Origin: Podospora bellae-mahoneyi
Taxonomy: Eukaryota; Ascomycota; Sordariomycetes; Sordariales; Podosporaceae
Length of the DNA: 64,000 nt
Direction: 5' to 3'
Assembly (NCBI RefSeq): GCF_035222275.1
Contig: NC_085884.1
Span: forward strand, 2,294,001-2,358,000
Positions within the stretch are counted from its first letter, which is position 1, and the number at the start of each line of letters is the position of its first letter. The position numbers were made by a program, and so were the translations under genes. The notes under the pieces were generated by a model. It saw only the letters and a list, made by a program, of their open reading frames with translations. It did no database searches and was not told the DNA's origin. Of this stretch, positions 1-11,445 are shown one piece after another.

Positions 1-234
1 TTTGGGGTGTAGCCACAGGCCTAAGGGTATAAGTAAAGAAGTGGGGCTCTCTGAGGATTCGGGGGTTCAGGGGTCATATATATAAACGGTCTGCTTCGGA
101 CATTCTATTTTAGACAGATCATCGACTTTTATTTCTTCGTATTTTTGCGCTTTGCATGCGTGCGGGCAATTCTGGCCCTCTGATCAGGCCACTCCGGTGC
201 TTATTGTGTGGTCTGCGAGCCCACAGAGTCTTTT
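1..234. other. unique flank left of the first retroelement
   Basis: This is normal-GC sequence with a TATA-like run (catatatataaacgg) near 75-90. No convincing protein is encoded; a short frame entering from 208 starts on GTG and runs into the LTR. It is the pre-insertion flank of the Gypsy element, since the 5-bp target duplication begins at 235. I see no gene here. Confidence 0.5.
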
Positions 235-239
235 GTTTG

Positions 240-684
240 TGTCACAGTTAACCCAACGGCAGGCCGCGCAGTATGTGGGGCGCGGGGCGTCCCCAGCCAA
301 TCATTAAGGAAACCAGGAGGCAGCCAATCAAGGCTGGCCAGAAGTGCTACGGCGCCAAGAGGCCTGAGCAGTCTGCAGGATGCAAGATGCTACGGGTGAT
401 CGAAGGCATAGCACGATGAGCACTTCGCAGGATATAAAGTGCTAGGAGTGATCGGGGCCGTAGCAGGGTGAGTACCTTAGGGCCCCAAGGTCTATATATA
501 CGGAGGAACTAGCTAGTATAGATAGATAGTTCCGTAATATATAATTTAAACTTATATTTACGGTATTTAATATTTATATCGAGATATCTTATTATATACT
601 ATTTAGCTATACCGAATTAAGATTATTTAAAAGTAGCCTTTAACCGGTATCCCTTTTAAAGGTTTTAGATAGGGATTCATTATA
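240..684 (+). repeat. 5' LTR of copy 1 (type A, 445 bp)
   Basis: It begins TGTCACAGTTAACCCAACGG and aligns without length change to 7327-7771. Its U3 holds imperfect repeats of about 50 bp (GCAGGAT..GTGCT.., about 376-480) and a TATA box in TCTATATATACGGAGG near 491. Bases up to about 480 are nearly unmutated. From there to 684 C-to-T and G-to-A changes accumulate. Confidence 0.92.
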
Positions 685-859
685 CGTTATATATTTACTT
701 TAATTTTATTATAAATAAATTAAAAATATTTTTTTATTACTATAGCCGGACCTAAAAATATTTAAATAAAAAGCGTTTCGCTTAGTTTAAATAATAAAGG
801 ACCTACTATTATTAATATTCGACCTACCGTAAAGTAAATAATATAGCGTTTTAAAGAAT

Positions 860-3800
860 TTAAAAATAAAGCTTAATAAACTCGGAAATAGATTATCGCT
901 ATATTAACCTTACTTAAAATAGTACCTAAATTCCTAATACCGGAACGTTATAGAAAAAAAAAATTTAAAGGGTTTTTAATTTAATTTAAAATTTATTTTT
1001 ATTAATATTTAAATTAATTTACTAATAAAGAATCGAAAGTTATTTTTATAGCTATTAAACTTAAAGATAAAGCTTTTACGTAATTCGAGCCTATTCTTAA
1101 TAATTATTACGAGGAGAAGCCGTTCGATTAAAAAAAAAATTATTATAAAATACTTTAAGAATTACTATATTTTTAAAATTAAGTTTAAGGAGGTATTTAA
1201 AGAGTATAATAAAGTAAAGTACGCGTAAAAGAGGCTCGTAAATCTATATTAAACGTACTTAACGGTTAATTACACGGCTTTATTTAAAATTAATAACTTA
1301 TATAATACTATTAACGATAAAAAATTAATATAATTTTTCTATAATAGCCTTAAAGAAAAAATAAAAAATAAATTATATAAGGAATCGAGGTTTAATATTA
1401 TCGATAAGTATATTACTATAGCTATACGGATCGACGATCGGTAGTTTTAACGTCGTACGGAGAAAAAAAGTAATAATAAAGGTTATTATAGTAATAAAAA
1501 GTACTTTAATAATAATTATTTTAACGATAAACGTAAAAAATGATACTTTAATATTAATTATTCCGGTATTATATATTTAAAATTAATAAATATCGATATT
1601 ATATAATAGTAAAGGCCGTAAAGTTAAGGTTAAAATAAAAATAACTTTAAGTATTTTAATTATAGTAAAGTAAAATACTTTAAAAAGGATTATCGAATAT
1701 TTAAATAATTTAATTAAAAAGAAAATCGTAATTATTATTATATTAAAGGGACCGAAGGTTATAAAAATAATAATTATTAGGTATTAATAAAGCGGAGTAA
1801 TAAAATTAAAAAGAAACTTTAATTAATATACCGAATAAAAGGAAGTAAAGTTCTAGGAACTACGGGAAGTAATAAAAAAGCTAAAAGCGGAATATAAGGA
1901 AAAAGATTTTTAAATATAAGTATTATAGAATTAATTAATATAAATTATTACAAAAATTATTACGGAAATCGCTAAAGGTAATAGTCTTACGTAAAAACTT
2001 ATTAAATAAATAATATTAAAAAAGTAATACGGTAAATATAAATTTATTATTTTATAAAATATATTATAGCCTATAAAGCTTATATATCAAAGTTAAAAAA
2101 AATATTAAAAAAATAAAAAAGTCGTTAATATTAAAATTATAAAAATATTAAAAAATATATTAATATTTATATAATATATATTTTACGAAAGAAATATAAT
2201 ATAATTTTATTTTAAATATCCGGAATATCGGAAAGTACTTTAGTTTTAATATATTATATATAAATATATAAAGTATTATTAAAGTAAGTTACTATACGGT
2301 TATTAGCCGGTACGTAAAATAAATAAAAAAGGTAAATTATAATTAATTAAAAAGACTATAGTTAAGTAAAAAAAAGTTTAATAAAAAAACCTAAACGATT
2401 ACTTTTTATAAAAGGTTTAAGATCCGGTTAAACTAAAAAATAGTTTTTAAGTTATATAAATTATATTAAGGTATATAAAATATTACGTTAAATATATAAA
2501 AGGTTAAAATATAAACGATAACGTATATTTTTTAAAAAAAAAGTAATATTAAAATAGTACCTAAGCTTAGATTATACTATATATTTATAAAAGAAAGTTA
2601 AGTTATATTATTAAAATAAAACGTATAAAATTAAGTAAAAGAACCGTTATCGGACGAAAATATAAAAAAGTATTAAAAAAATAAAAAACGGAAGGTAGGA
2701 AAAAGTTAAGCGGGTATAATTAAAAGACTTTATATTATTAATTAATCCGAAGTAAAAAAACGTTTTTAAACGATATAATTATTTAAGAAATAATTCGCGG
2801 TCCTTCGCGGGGGCCGTTAACCTTTAATAAATTACGAACGGTATTTTTAAAAGTATTAACGTAAAGTAAAGGTATAAAATAATAATTTAAAGTTTATTAA
2901 TAAAGTCGCTATTATATAAGGAAAAAGTAAAAAAAATAAACGTTTTTAAATTACTATATAATAAAAAAATCTTTAAATAATAATATTAATAAACGATAGT
3001 ATAGAAACGAATTTAATTTTATTATAGTTCGTATATTAAGCCCGGATACTATAAAAAAAAAGAAGGAATAGATCGTTATATAAAAACTATTTTATATATA
3101 AAAGGTTTATAAAAAAATATTACCTTTAAATATTATAGTCGAAGGAAAAATAACTTTAATTATATTTAATATTATAAATATAGGACCTTCGAAGGATATA
3201 AATTCTAAAGTAACTATAGTATAAAGATTATAATTTAAATATTAATTAAAAGGATAATAATTATTTATAACTAAAAAAACCTTAAAAGTATTTAATTAAC
3301 AATAGGAGATTAGGAATATATATAGAGTAAAGTATAGGATAAATACCCTCCACGGTACTATTATAAGGAATTTAAAAAATAATAATATACTCTATCGATA
3401 TAAATAATAAAATCGAAAAAGTAAAATTAATAATATTAATAAAAATATTAAAAATTAATAAATATATTTATTATAATAATATAAAAAAAAATAAAAAAAA
3501 ATAATATTAGTAAAATATTAAGGATACTTAGCTTTTACGGTTAAATATTTAAAAAGATTTTTAAAGCGAAGGCCGTAAAACTATAAAATTAAATTAAAAG
3601 AGGGAACTAAATTATAGTTATTTAAAGTATATTATATTAATAATAAATAAAATAAAGAGCTATAGAAATATTTAAACGAAAATTTAAAAAGAAGTTATAT
3701 TAAAGAGTCTATATCGTTAGTAAAATACTTTATTTTTTTCGTACTGAAAAAGGATAGTAATTTACGATTATATATAGATTACCGGTAGCTAAATAATAAA

Positions 3801-6250
3801 ACGGTAAAAAATAATTACCTACTATTATTAATATTTAAATTATAAAATTAATTAACCGGGGTATAATATTTTATACGTTTAAATATATTTATCGGATATA
3901 CTTATATATAAATTAAAGAAAGAAACGAATAAAAAATAACGTTTTATATACCTTATAATTATTTCGAGTATTTCGTAATATTATTTAAGCTAACTAATAT
4001 ACTTATAACGTTTTAATCTTTTATAAATTATATAATATAAAAATACTTCGATAAAATAATAATATATTATTTTAATAATATTTTTATTTACTTATATACT
4101 TTAAAGGAATATAAACGGTACGTATAAAAGATATTTAACGCGTTATATAAAACCGGACTTTTAATTAATAAAAAGAAAAACGAGTTTTACGTATAAAAAA
4201 TAATATATTTAGGATATTTAATATTATTAAGTAAAGTTCGTATAAAATTTAAAAAGATTACGGTAATTAAAGATTAATTTATACTATAATTATAAATATA
4301 TATTAAAGAATTCTTAAGGTTTATAAATTTTTATAAAATATTTATTCGAAAGTATATAAATATCGTAAAGCTTTTTAATTATTTAATTAAGAAAGACGTA
4401 AAGTTCCGGTAAAAATAAAAAGAAAAGTAAGTTTTTTAAAAGTTAAAAGAAATTATTTTAAAGGACCTAATATTTAAATTATTAAACCTTAATCGATTAT
4501 TTAAAGTTAAAGCGGATATATTAAATTATACGATCGGTAAATAATTAAAATAGTAAAATAATAACGGTAAATTATATTTAATAACCTTTTTTCGAAGAAG
4601 TTTAAAGAAATACGTTAAAACTATTTAATTTATAATAAAAAACTATTTACTATTATCGAAGCGTTTAAAAAATAAAAATTATACTTTAGTAATATTAAAT
4701 ACGAGGTATAGATTTATATAGATTATAAGAATTTACGGTACTTTATTATTGCGAAGGTCCTTAACGTACGGTAAATACGATAGTTAAAATTTTTTTTAGA
4801 ATTTAATTTTTAAATTAATTATAAGAAGGGATCGAAGAATGTTAAGGTAAATATATTTAACCGGCGTACCGACTATTATAAAAATATATTTAGAAAGTTA
4901 TTATTATTATTTAAAGAAGCGTTTAATAGTACTTTTAAATATTTATTATAGCCGTAAATAAAGTATTATATAGTATATCGTAAAAGATTATTTTTAATAA
5001 ATATTAAGGGAAATTAAGTACCGATATTATAGAGTAATACTAGTAAGAAGAACTAAAGCTATAAAGTATTTAAAAGGATAGTTAAAAAAGGCTATAGTAT
5101 AAAAATCGGGTATATATAAAAATAGATAATCGGACGATATTAATAATAAATATTTATATATTAAAACTTAAAAAATATATAAATATCGTTAAAACTATAA
5201 AAGAAATTAAGTAATACTTTAATTAATCGAAAATTAAAAATAATATTAAAGAAGTTATTTAATTATACTATATATATAAAAGAATAAGGGTTATAAAGTA
5301 TAAATTATATAGATTTTTAAAGCTATTATTAATAACGGAATAATTATAAAGTTTAATTACTATAAACTTTATTATTAAATTATTAAAGTTTAAAAATACG
5401 GTAATTAGTATTAAATATAATAATATATTAACGGTAATTAATAAGTTTACTAAGTAAATATATTTTTTATTATATAAAGAGATTTAGTTAGTAAAGTAAT
5501 TAACGGATATAATATTATAGTATATTATAATAATATATATATAGTTAAAAAAGTTTATTACGGATCGTAATATTAAATTTATATCGAAATTTTAAAAAGT
5601 ATTAATAACGAGGCTAAAGGTAATAAATAAAGCGTTATTAGTTTACTACTTTTAAATAAACGGTTAAACGGAGCGGTTTAATTAAATTATAAAATAATAT
5701 TTATAGAATTATATTAATTTCGAATAAAATAATTAAATTAAATTATTATTTATAGTATAATTAATATATAATATATTATTAATAGAAATTATAAAAGTTA
5801 TATTTTTTTTCGCGAATTTCGGTTACGAAATAAACTTACGGTAAAAATTTACGGTTAAAATACTTAAGGCCGGAATTAAAATAAATAAAATATATATATT
5901 TTATAATAAATTTAAGTAAAAATTAAAGTTTATAAAGGAAAGAATATAGAAATATTATAATATTAAAAGGTTTAAAGGACTTCGCTTTAAAAAAGGAAAT
6001 ATAATATTATTTTCTATATATAATTTATATATTAAAAGATTTAATAAGAAATTAAATTATAAGCGAGTAAGCCCGTTTAAAGTTAAAAGGAAAATATCGG
6101 AAATAATATTCGAATTAAAGCTATCCTATATAATATATTAATAGTTATATACCTTTTATATTTTACTTTTAAAGCCTATATTACCGGTAAGTAAGGTTAA
6201 TATATAAGCCGTAACGGAGAACGAAAAAGAAAAGTATAATATAAAAAAAA
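860..6250 (+). pseudogene. gag-pol relic of copy 1 (dead polyprotein)
   Basis: Translation with stops ignored gives a gag zinc-knuckle relic near 1650-1710, where the CX2CX4HX4C pattern has tyrosines in place of cysteines and histidine, as expected for TGY/CAY to TAY. The reverse transcriptase begins near 3765 with an xDYRxLNNKTVK-like block. The catalytic Y/F-x-D-D is now FNN at 4071-4082 (both Asp codons GAY to AAY). A TDAS-type RNase H start is read as KADILNYTIG near 4505-4535, and integrase-like sequence lies further on. The domain order RT, RNase H, integrase is that of Ty3/Gypsy. Dozens of in-frame stops and lost catalytic residues make it nonfunctional. Confidence 0.85.
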
Positions 6251-6466
6251 TATTAAATTTATAGTTTAATAAAAATTAAATAAAATATTTAATTAATTAA
6301 TTAAGATATTCGGTTATAAATAATTTATAGAAATTATAAATATACTTTAATTACTTAAAGAAATTAAAAGAATTTTATTAACGATATTTAAACCGGTTAA
6401 AATTTAAATAAATAAAAATAAATCCGGGCGTAAAAAGACTTTATTAGGCCCTTTTAAACCTAAAAG

Positions 6467-6536
6467 AACCTCGGTAAGATTCGAATTTATACTTCCGGTA
6501 AAGTAATTAATATATTATATATTATACTATAAGGTT
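6467..6536 (-). other. 70-nt tRNA-like module in copy 1 (RIP-damaged)
   Basis: On the minus strand this reads as a 70-nt unit starting AACCTTA and ending CGAGGTT, with a damaged B-box-like segment (cgaatctta). It aligns in position and exact length with the better preserved modules at 57741-57810 and 57941-58010. RIP has damaged the internal boxes. It lies between the pol relic and the antisense-ORF region. Confidence 0.6.
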
Positions 6537-6639
6537 AGAAAGTATAAAAAAGATTAAATATAAATAGTATTACGCGTTTTAATTATTTTAAAAAGTAAAA
6601 AGTATATTATTAATAATATTTTACGTAATTAAAAAGGAA

Positions 6640-7300
6640 AGACCGGCTATACCGGAATTAAAAGAAAGGTTAGTAGGCTAATCGAAGTTTAAAGTAAAAT
6701 TTAAAAAAGAGAAAGCCGAAGTAAAAATAATAATAAAAAAAAATAACGGAGGTATTTATTACCGGCGGGCTATATAGAGTAATAAGCCGTACGGAAAACT
6801 CTTTTTCTTCTTCCTTAAAGAGGCGAGATTCGCGACGAAAGGTAATAAAGGTTTATACTTCGAGGGTACGCGATTATATTTCGAAACGAAGGAGCTTACT
6901 TAAAGTAATTTACTTTTCGGTATTTAAATACTTTTTTTCTTTAATAAAAAAATAAATTATAAGGTTAATAAAGAAATATACGGTAATTTAGAAAAGAATT
7001 TACGATTTATATTATAAATATTATAATAAAAGCGATTCGATTTAATATATAAGAAGTATCGATTATATTAAAAGGAAGTTATATATTTAAAGTTATTTTT
7101 TTTATAATAAATATATTTAAGTATAATAAAGTTAAACTTTTTAAAAAAAAATATTTAATCGCGGCGACGGTCGGTACTTATATAAATAAATTTCTTTATA
7201 CGGTTAAATATAACGGTAGAATAAAAGAGAAGGAAAATTTATTATAGGGGTACTATAGGAAAAGGGAATTAAAAATTATTTTAAGAATATAATCGCCGGG
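6640..7300 (-). pseudogene. antisense ORF relic beside the 3' LTR of copy 1
   Basis: Read on the minus strand, this segment matches the better preserved antisense ORF at 57064-57689. It has the same RRxxQV-like start region near 7160 and the same stretch around CGCGTACCCTCGAAG and CTTTCGTCGCGAATCTC near 6835-6875. It is full of stops after RIP. See the entry at 57064-57689 for the protein it once encoded. Confidence 0.6.
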
Positions 7301-7311
7301 GCGTCGACCTA

Positions 7312-7326
7312 AAAGGAGGGGCATTA
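7312..7326 (+). promoter_or_regulatory. polypurine tract of copy 1
   Basis: The sequence AAAAGGAGGGGC ends a few bases before the 3' LTR start at 7327. Its position and composition match the plus-strand primer of LTR retrotransposons. Confidence 0.7.
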
Positions 7327-7771
7327 TATTATAATTAACCTAACGGTAAGCCGCGTAGTATATAAGGCGCGGGGTATCCCTAACTAATTATTAAGGAAAC
7401 TAGGAGGTAGCTAATTAAGGTTAGCCAGAAGTGCTACGGCGCCAAGAGGCCTGAGCAGTCTGCAGGATATAAGATGCTACGGGTGATCGAAGGTATAGCA
7501 CGATAAGCACTTCGTAGGATATAAAGTGTTAGGAGTGATCGGGGCCGTAGTAGGGCGAGTACCTCAGGGCCCCAAGGTCTATATATACGGAGGAACTGGC
7601 TGGTATAGATAGACAGTTCCGCAGTATGTAATTCAAGCTTATATTCACGGTATCTAGTGTTTACATCGAGACATCTTGTCGTACACTGTTTAGCTGTACC
7701 GAACCAGGATTATTCAGAAGCAGCCTTCAACCGGTATCCCTTTCAGAGGTTCTGGATAGGGGTTCGTCATA
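7327..7771 (+). repeat. 3' LTR of copy 1 (type A, 445 bp)
   Basis: It is the same length as the 5' LTR. Bases 7327 to about 7420 are RIP-mutated (TGTCACAGTTAACCC has become TATTATAATTAACCT). From about 7420 to 7771 the sequence is nearly intact. This is the mirror image of the 5' LTR, where the outer edge is spared. Confidence 0.92.
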
Positions 7772-7776
7772 GTTTG

Positions 7777-8640
7777 TCCTACGTGAAGTGCGGCCTGCAA
7801 GCGAACCACTGTCACGTAGGTGTGTTCATTTAGAGCCCTGTTAAGGGTATGCTTGTGGTGTTATGGTTATTTTATATATTTTCTTACCATTTCAATAATT
7901 ATATTATTAAACGGTTAAATTAATAATAATTTTATTATAAAATAATTTAAAGAAATTCTTTTTTTTAAAAGTTTAACTAAAAGATTTATTAAAATTATTT
8001 TTCATTATTTGTAATAATTATAATTTAATATCATAAAAATTATATTTTTTTATTCCTTTACTATTTTTATATTCTTTAACCCTTCAATATTAATTACTTT
8101 TATAATATAAAGAAAATATATAAAAAGCTTATAGTGATAAATAAAGTTTTCATTAATTATATATTTAATAATAAAATTAATTTAATATAATTATATAATT
8201 TTATTTATAAATAGAGTTTTAAAAATATTATTAATAATTGATATAGGATAGGATTATAATCTATATATAAATGTAAAATACTTTTTTTAAATTAAATAAC
8301 AATTTTTATAGTAACGTCAAATTTCTCTTTAAAAAAATTTACTTTTTATACGGTAAAGGACTTTTAAGTAATTAAACAGGTTAAAGATTTATTGAAAAAT
8401 AATATAACGGCCGGAAATTTCTTTATAATAAAATATTTCATCAATATTCCATTTATACAAAAGTTTAATATATTTATTTATAAAAGTAATATAGTAAAGT
8501 ATTAACAAAACGCTTATAAAGATTATAATATAAAAAAGAAACGTGAATTAAATAAAAAGGATTCGAATTCCAAATTTATAAAGCTTTGTAACCTAAAAAA
8601 GGCTCGTATTAAAGGGAAGATAGTAGAGGAAGAAGTGGTA
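7777..8640. other. AT-rich, probably RIP-decayed spacer
   Basis: The first 90 bases have normal GC and contain a 9-bp inverted pair (CCTACGTGA / TCACGTAGG, about 7778-7820). From about 7870 to 8600 the sequence is strongly AT- and TpA-rich, like the decayed element interiors. I could not recognise a parent repeat. Confidence 0.4.
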
Positions 8641-8755
8641 CCCAAGATGTGGAGCAGCCGGAGCCAGCCGAGCCTGTGCGGCGTAGCACACTTTATCGGG
8701 CTCAAACCCGGCGTAAGAGGGAAGTAGACGAAATGTCTGACTCTGGCAGTGATTA
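8560..8755 (+). pseudogene. C-terminal relic of an unidentified protein
   Basis: In one plus-strand frame, about 8625-8755 reads as a protein tail rich in charged residues (QDVEQPEPAEPVRRST, then TRRKREVDEM and SDSGSD before a TAA stop). Just upstream the frame meets a TAA where CAA is plausible, and the DNA becomes RIP-like. It may be the tail of a transposase or of a host gene whose body was destroyed. No family can be named. Confidence 0.35.
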
Positions 8756-8916
8756 AGCTACATTTTGGTATAACTTCCATAGAAATTGACCCAATATTGG
8801 TCTTGTTGTGGGGAGTGTAAGCATTCAGGGGTAATCCCATTAAGGTTGTGTGGCTGGTGTGGGAGTGGTGGTCCATATCCGTGGGTGGGCCATTTCCTGG
8901 TCATCCAACCTATATT

Positions 8917-8985
8917 TAAAGGCCTTTCAACTATTTTTAAAGGCCTATGAACTATCTTTACAGGCTTATCAACTATCTTTTCAGT
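8917..8985 (-). repeat. degenerate 21-bp tandem repeat (3 units)
   Basis: Three 21-bp units of the form AGGCCTTTCAACTATTTTTAA follow each other. The reverse complement matches the AGGC-TTTAAAGATAGTTAA unit of the arrays at 24555-24755 and 46795-46960. Because 21 bp is seven codons, an open frame across it encodes a seven-residue repeat (LKAFQLF, LKAYELS, LQAYQLS), but I see no evidence that it is a gene. Confidence 0.65.
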
Positions 8986-9057
8986 CGGTGAAGGTTGGGA
9001 CAGTCGGATGGGGAAAATACTTGGAAAGGAATGGCGCTCTCCGCATCCTTGTCCCAG

Positions 9058-9952
9058 TCACCAGCGTATAGAGAAAGTCGGCATTCCGTCATAGTGCCCG
9101 CCATCGTTATCGATAGCCAACTCCTCCAAATAGGCAAAATCGGTGAATTTGGTGAGGACCGTGTCGTTTTCCGGAAGAACAAATGCACTCATTCTTAGAG
9201 TTCTTAGCCGTAGGGGCTGTCGTCCATCTCTCGCATATTTGTGACAAATATCATTGAGAAACCCGACGTATTTTACCGATTGGGACTCGAAAATGTAATC
9301 ATCATCTATCGAAAGGTCAAGCGGTTGGAGACCCCTTCAAAGCTCATGTTAGCCAATCAGTCTGCACTGCTTGAGAACGGTATGCTCGAAAGGAAGACCC
9401 ACGGCGAGTTGATCAAAACCTTAGATGTTTGGCCTTGCCATTCCGTCAGATCACCTTGGATATTGCGAAGTGTCAAAGAGGCGAGATTTCCGAATAACGA
9501 GATCTTCATGGGCTTATAATGCGGATTGACGTCTCTATCTTCAGGCTCCCGATACGGGGCTAGGTGAAGATGCAGACTCTTGAGCCTAGGGCACGATGCC
9601 GCTAAAGATGATATGGTGCCTCGATGTATTGTGTGGCATATGTCCTCGTCTGCATCCCATGTGAAGCTTTCGAGGCGCTCCATTTTGTTGACCAAGGCGG
9701 TCACTTTTTCATTCGTAGTTGAGGACCACCATTCGGTCTCGCACACGTCGGAATGGTCAAGGCTTTTGTGTGGATGTGGTTCGAGTTTGATGGTTGAAGA
9801 TATAAAAACACGATGGAGGGACCGAGGTGTCGATAAAGGTGTCGGCAAAACTCGAAATTGAAAATTTTGTTGGTGAGGGCCAGACTGTGGAGGAGACGCC
9901 TATCGTCGATTTGGTCGGCGATTGATTTCAGAATCTCCAGGTTTCTGCCCAC
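9058..9952 (-). pseudogene. F-box/LRR-like gene, frameshifted
   Basis: The N-terminal frame (from about 9952) has an F-box-like helix (ADQIDDRRLLHSLALTNKIF) followed by a CRHLYRHL segment common in fungal F-box proteins. The frame is then lost at a T-run near 9806-9812 and continues in another frame (VFISSTIKLEPHPH.. to about 9357), with leucine-rich stretches such as CPRLKSLHL and ASLTLRNI. A third segment from about 9340 to 9058 (LRTLRMSAFVLPENDTV..) lies in yet another frame. At least two frameshifts and no clear ATG argue for a pseudogene; small introns explain neither break well. An intact copy would be a substrate-recognition subunit of SCF ubiquitin ligases. Confidence 0.6.
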
Positions 9953-10452
9953 CTTGGGGCCGGCAGAGTACCTAGTGGCGAGATTCTCTGCTCAAAACCT
10001 GGAATTCTCAGCTGAAAATTCTTTCCTCTCGGGAGCAGCTGATAAGTGGCCCTTCTGTTCCAGGTTGCTCTATCAGTGTCCAGTGCGACACCCACGGTGG
10101 CAAAAGCAAAAATATACAATTGCTGCGTTGAGATGATATTCAAGCAGAGAACTGTTCTCAAAATGGGATGGTCGGTGATGTCTTTATGTGAAGGGGAGGC
10201 CTTGTGTTGCAAGCAGAAATGAGTGCGTTGGGCTCAACTTGACTGACCACCTTACCCTGTCACCACCGCAGACTCAGGAACTCAGATCATTTGGCTCATA
10301 GTCGGTCACATCGAAATTTCATCATACCAGTCACTTCAGGCGAGTCAACACCCCAAACCAAAACAGAAAACTAAAATTCTAAAAGTCCCTCTATACCCCC
10401 AACATCGCAATGCTACCAACGCCCTAAATGCACCCCCCAACCCCTTGCTCCA
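9953..10452. other. intergenic, no gene seen
   Basis: This is normal-composition sequence between the F-box-like pseudogene and the 3' end of the terpene synthase. Short open frames on both strands lack family features. The last 130 bases are CA-rich on the plus strand. Confidence 0.4.
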
Positions 10453-11445
10453 TCACAAATACCTCCCCGTCCTCCAAGAAAAAGCCTCCGCACCACTCAT
10501 CCTCCTCTCAATTCCCTCCACTGCCCTCCGCAACCTCCCCTCGACCAGCATCTCCCCCTTCAACCTCACAAACTCCCCCTCCCAAGCCCTCACAAGCCTA
10601 ACACACAACCCCCTCGCCGCCTCAACCCCAATACCCACCTCCCCCGCCAAAACCGCAACCCCATTCACCAACGCCCCTCCCTCCTCTCCATTCATCTCCG
10701 CCGCTTGCCATTCTCTATCAAAACTAAAAACATCATTCAATATACTGACGTGATAATTCGCCAGTTTTTCCAACGGTCTCAACATCCTTTTCTCATCAGC
10801 CGTAATACCTGCCAGAGCGGGGTCTGTCCAGTAGAGTAACTCAACACAAATCGGCATCCCAACGTCAGTCTCCCTAAACACAAGATATTCTTTTAGAGAA
10901 GAGAGTGAGGATGGTCCGCGTGAGGGAACACAGTGGCAGTCAAGCATAGCCAAATACGCTTCAAGTATAGGCGACGAGTCGGGGTACGTCAAGAACTTGG
11001 CAAACAAACCCGCGTGCATGCTGTCGATTGTTGTCACCGGAACAGTCATCTCGGGGGAGGTCAAAAGGGAGTGAAGAGAGGAGACGATGCTGGCGTTGGT
11101 GGAGAGGGTGTTTTTGTCAAAGTAGTCTGCTTTTGTCAGTGATTGAAACAACAAAGGGGTGACATTTGGGGGGAACTGACCATCCATGAGGAAGCCTAAG
11201 AGTAAAAGCTCACATGCGAGCTTCACACGCTCCGCCTCCCCCGTGGGAAACATAAACAGCACGACCTCGCTCAGCTTCCAACTGATGAACGCCTGTTTGT
11301 GTTTTTCCGACGGCCATTCCCATGTGTTGACGAGGTATGTCATGACATGGCGGTCGATTTGCTCGTGGTCTGGGTGGAGGACTGCTTCTGGCAGAATAGA
11401 AGGGGGGATGACCGCCTTTAGGGGGTGGGTCGGTTTGCCGTGCAT
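10453..11445 (-). CDS. class I terpene synthase (sesquiterpene-cyclase type)
   Basis: The predicted protein has 330 aa from the ATG at 11445. The frame stays open for 29 more codons upstream to 11532 but without an ATG, so a short upstream exon is possible. The Mg-binding NSE triad NDVFSFDRE is intact (Asn237, Ser241, Glu245), RETDVG (about 191) fits the diphosphate-sensor position, and the protein ends WRTGRYL with the usual C-terminal Arg-Tyr pair. The first metal motif is unusual: FLMDGQF (85-91) keeps one Asp but lacks the second acidic residue of D(D/E)xxD. The expected role is cyclisation of farnesyl or geranyl diphosphate in the cytosol. A TATA-like GGATATAAG lies at 11578-11586. The class is clear; the product cannot be predicted. 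Confidence 0.85.
   Translation of the reverse strand: MHGKPTHPLKAVIPPSILPEAVLHPDHEQIDRHVMTYLVNTWEWPSEKHKQAFISWKLSEVVLFMFPTGEAERVKLACELLLLGFLMDGQFPPNVTPLLFQSLTKADYFDKNTLSTNASIVSSLHSLLTSPEMTVPVTTIDSMHAGLFAKFLTYPDSSPILEAYLAMLDCHCVPSRGPSSLSSLKEYLVFRETDVGMPICVELLYWTDPALAGITADEKRMLRPLEKLANYHVSILNDVFSFDREWQAAEMNGEEGGALVNGVAVLAGEVGIGVEAARGLCVRLVRAWEGEFVRLKGEMLVEGRLRRAVEGIERRMSGAEAFSWRTGRYL

Larger units (their letters stand above)
240..7771 (+). mobile_element. full-length RIP-degraded Ty3/Gypsy LTR retrotransposon (copy 1)
   Basis: Two 445-bp LTRs (240-684 and 7327-7771) bound the element. The same 5 bases, GTTTG, lie immediately outside at 235-239 and 7772-7776, so both ends and the target duplication are defined. 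Ends are TGT..ATA, the RIP form of TGT..ACA. The interior is extremely AT/TpA-rich and full of stops, yet gag and pol domains in Ty3/Gypsy order can still be read on the plus strand. A purine-rich tract sits directly before the 3' LTR. The outer parts of both LTRs keep normal GC while everything between is mutated. The element is dead. The superfamily is clear from the reverse transcriptase and RNase H motifs; the exact family is not identified. Confidence 0.93.

Noticed and set aside
7778-7820. Terminal inverted repeat of a DNA transposon
   Set aside because: Only a 9-bp inverted pair with a 25-bp loop; no second end or target duplication was found.
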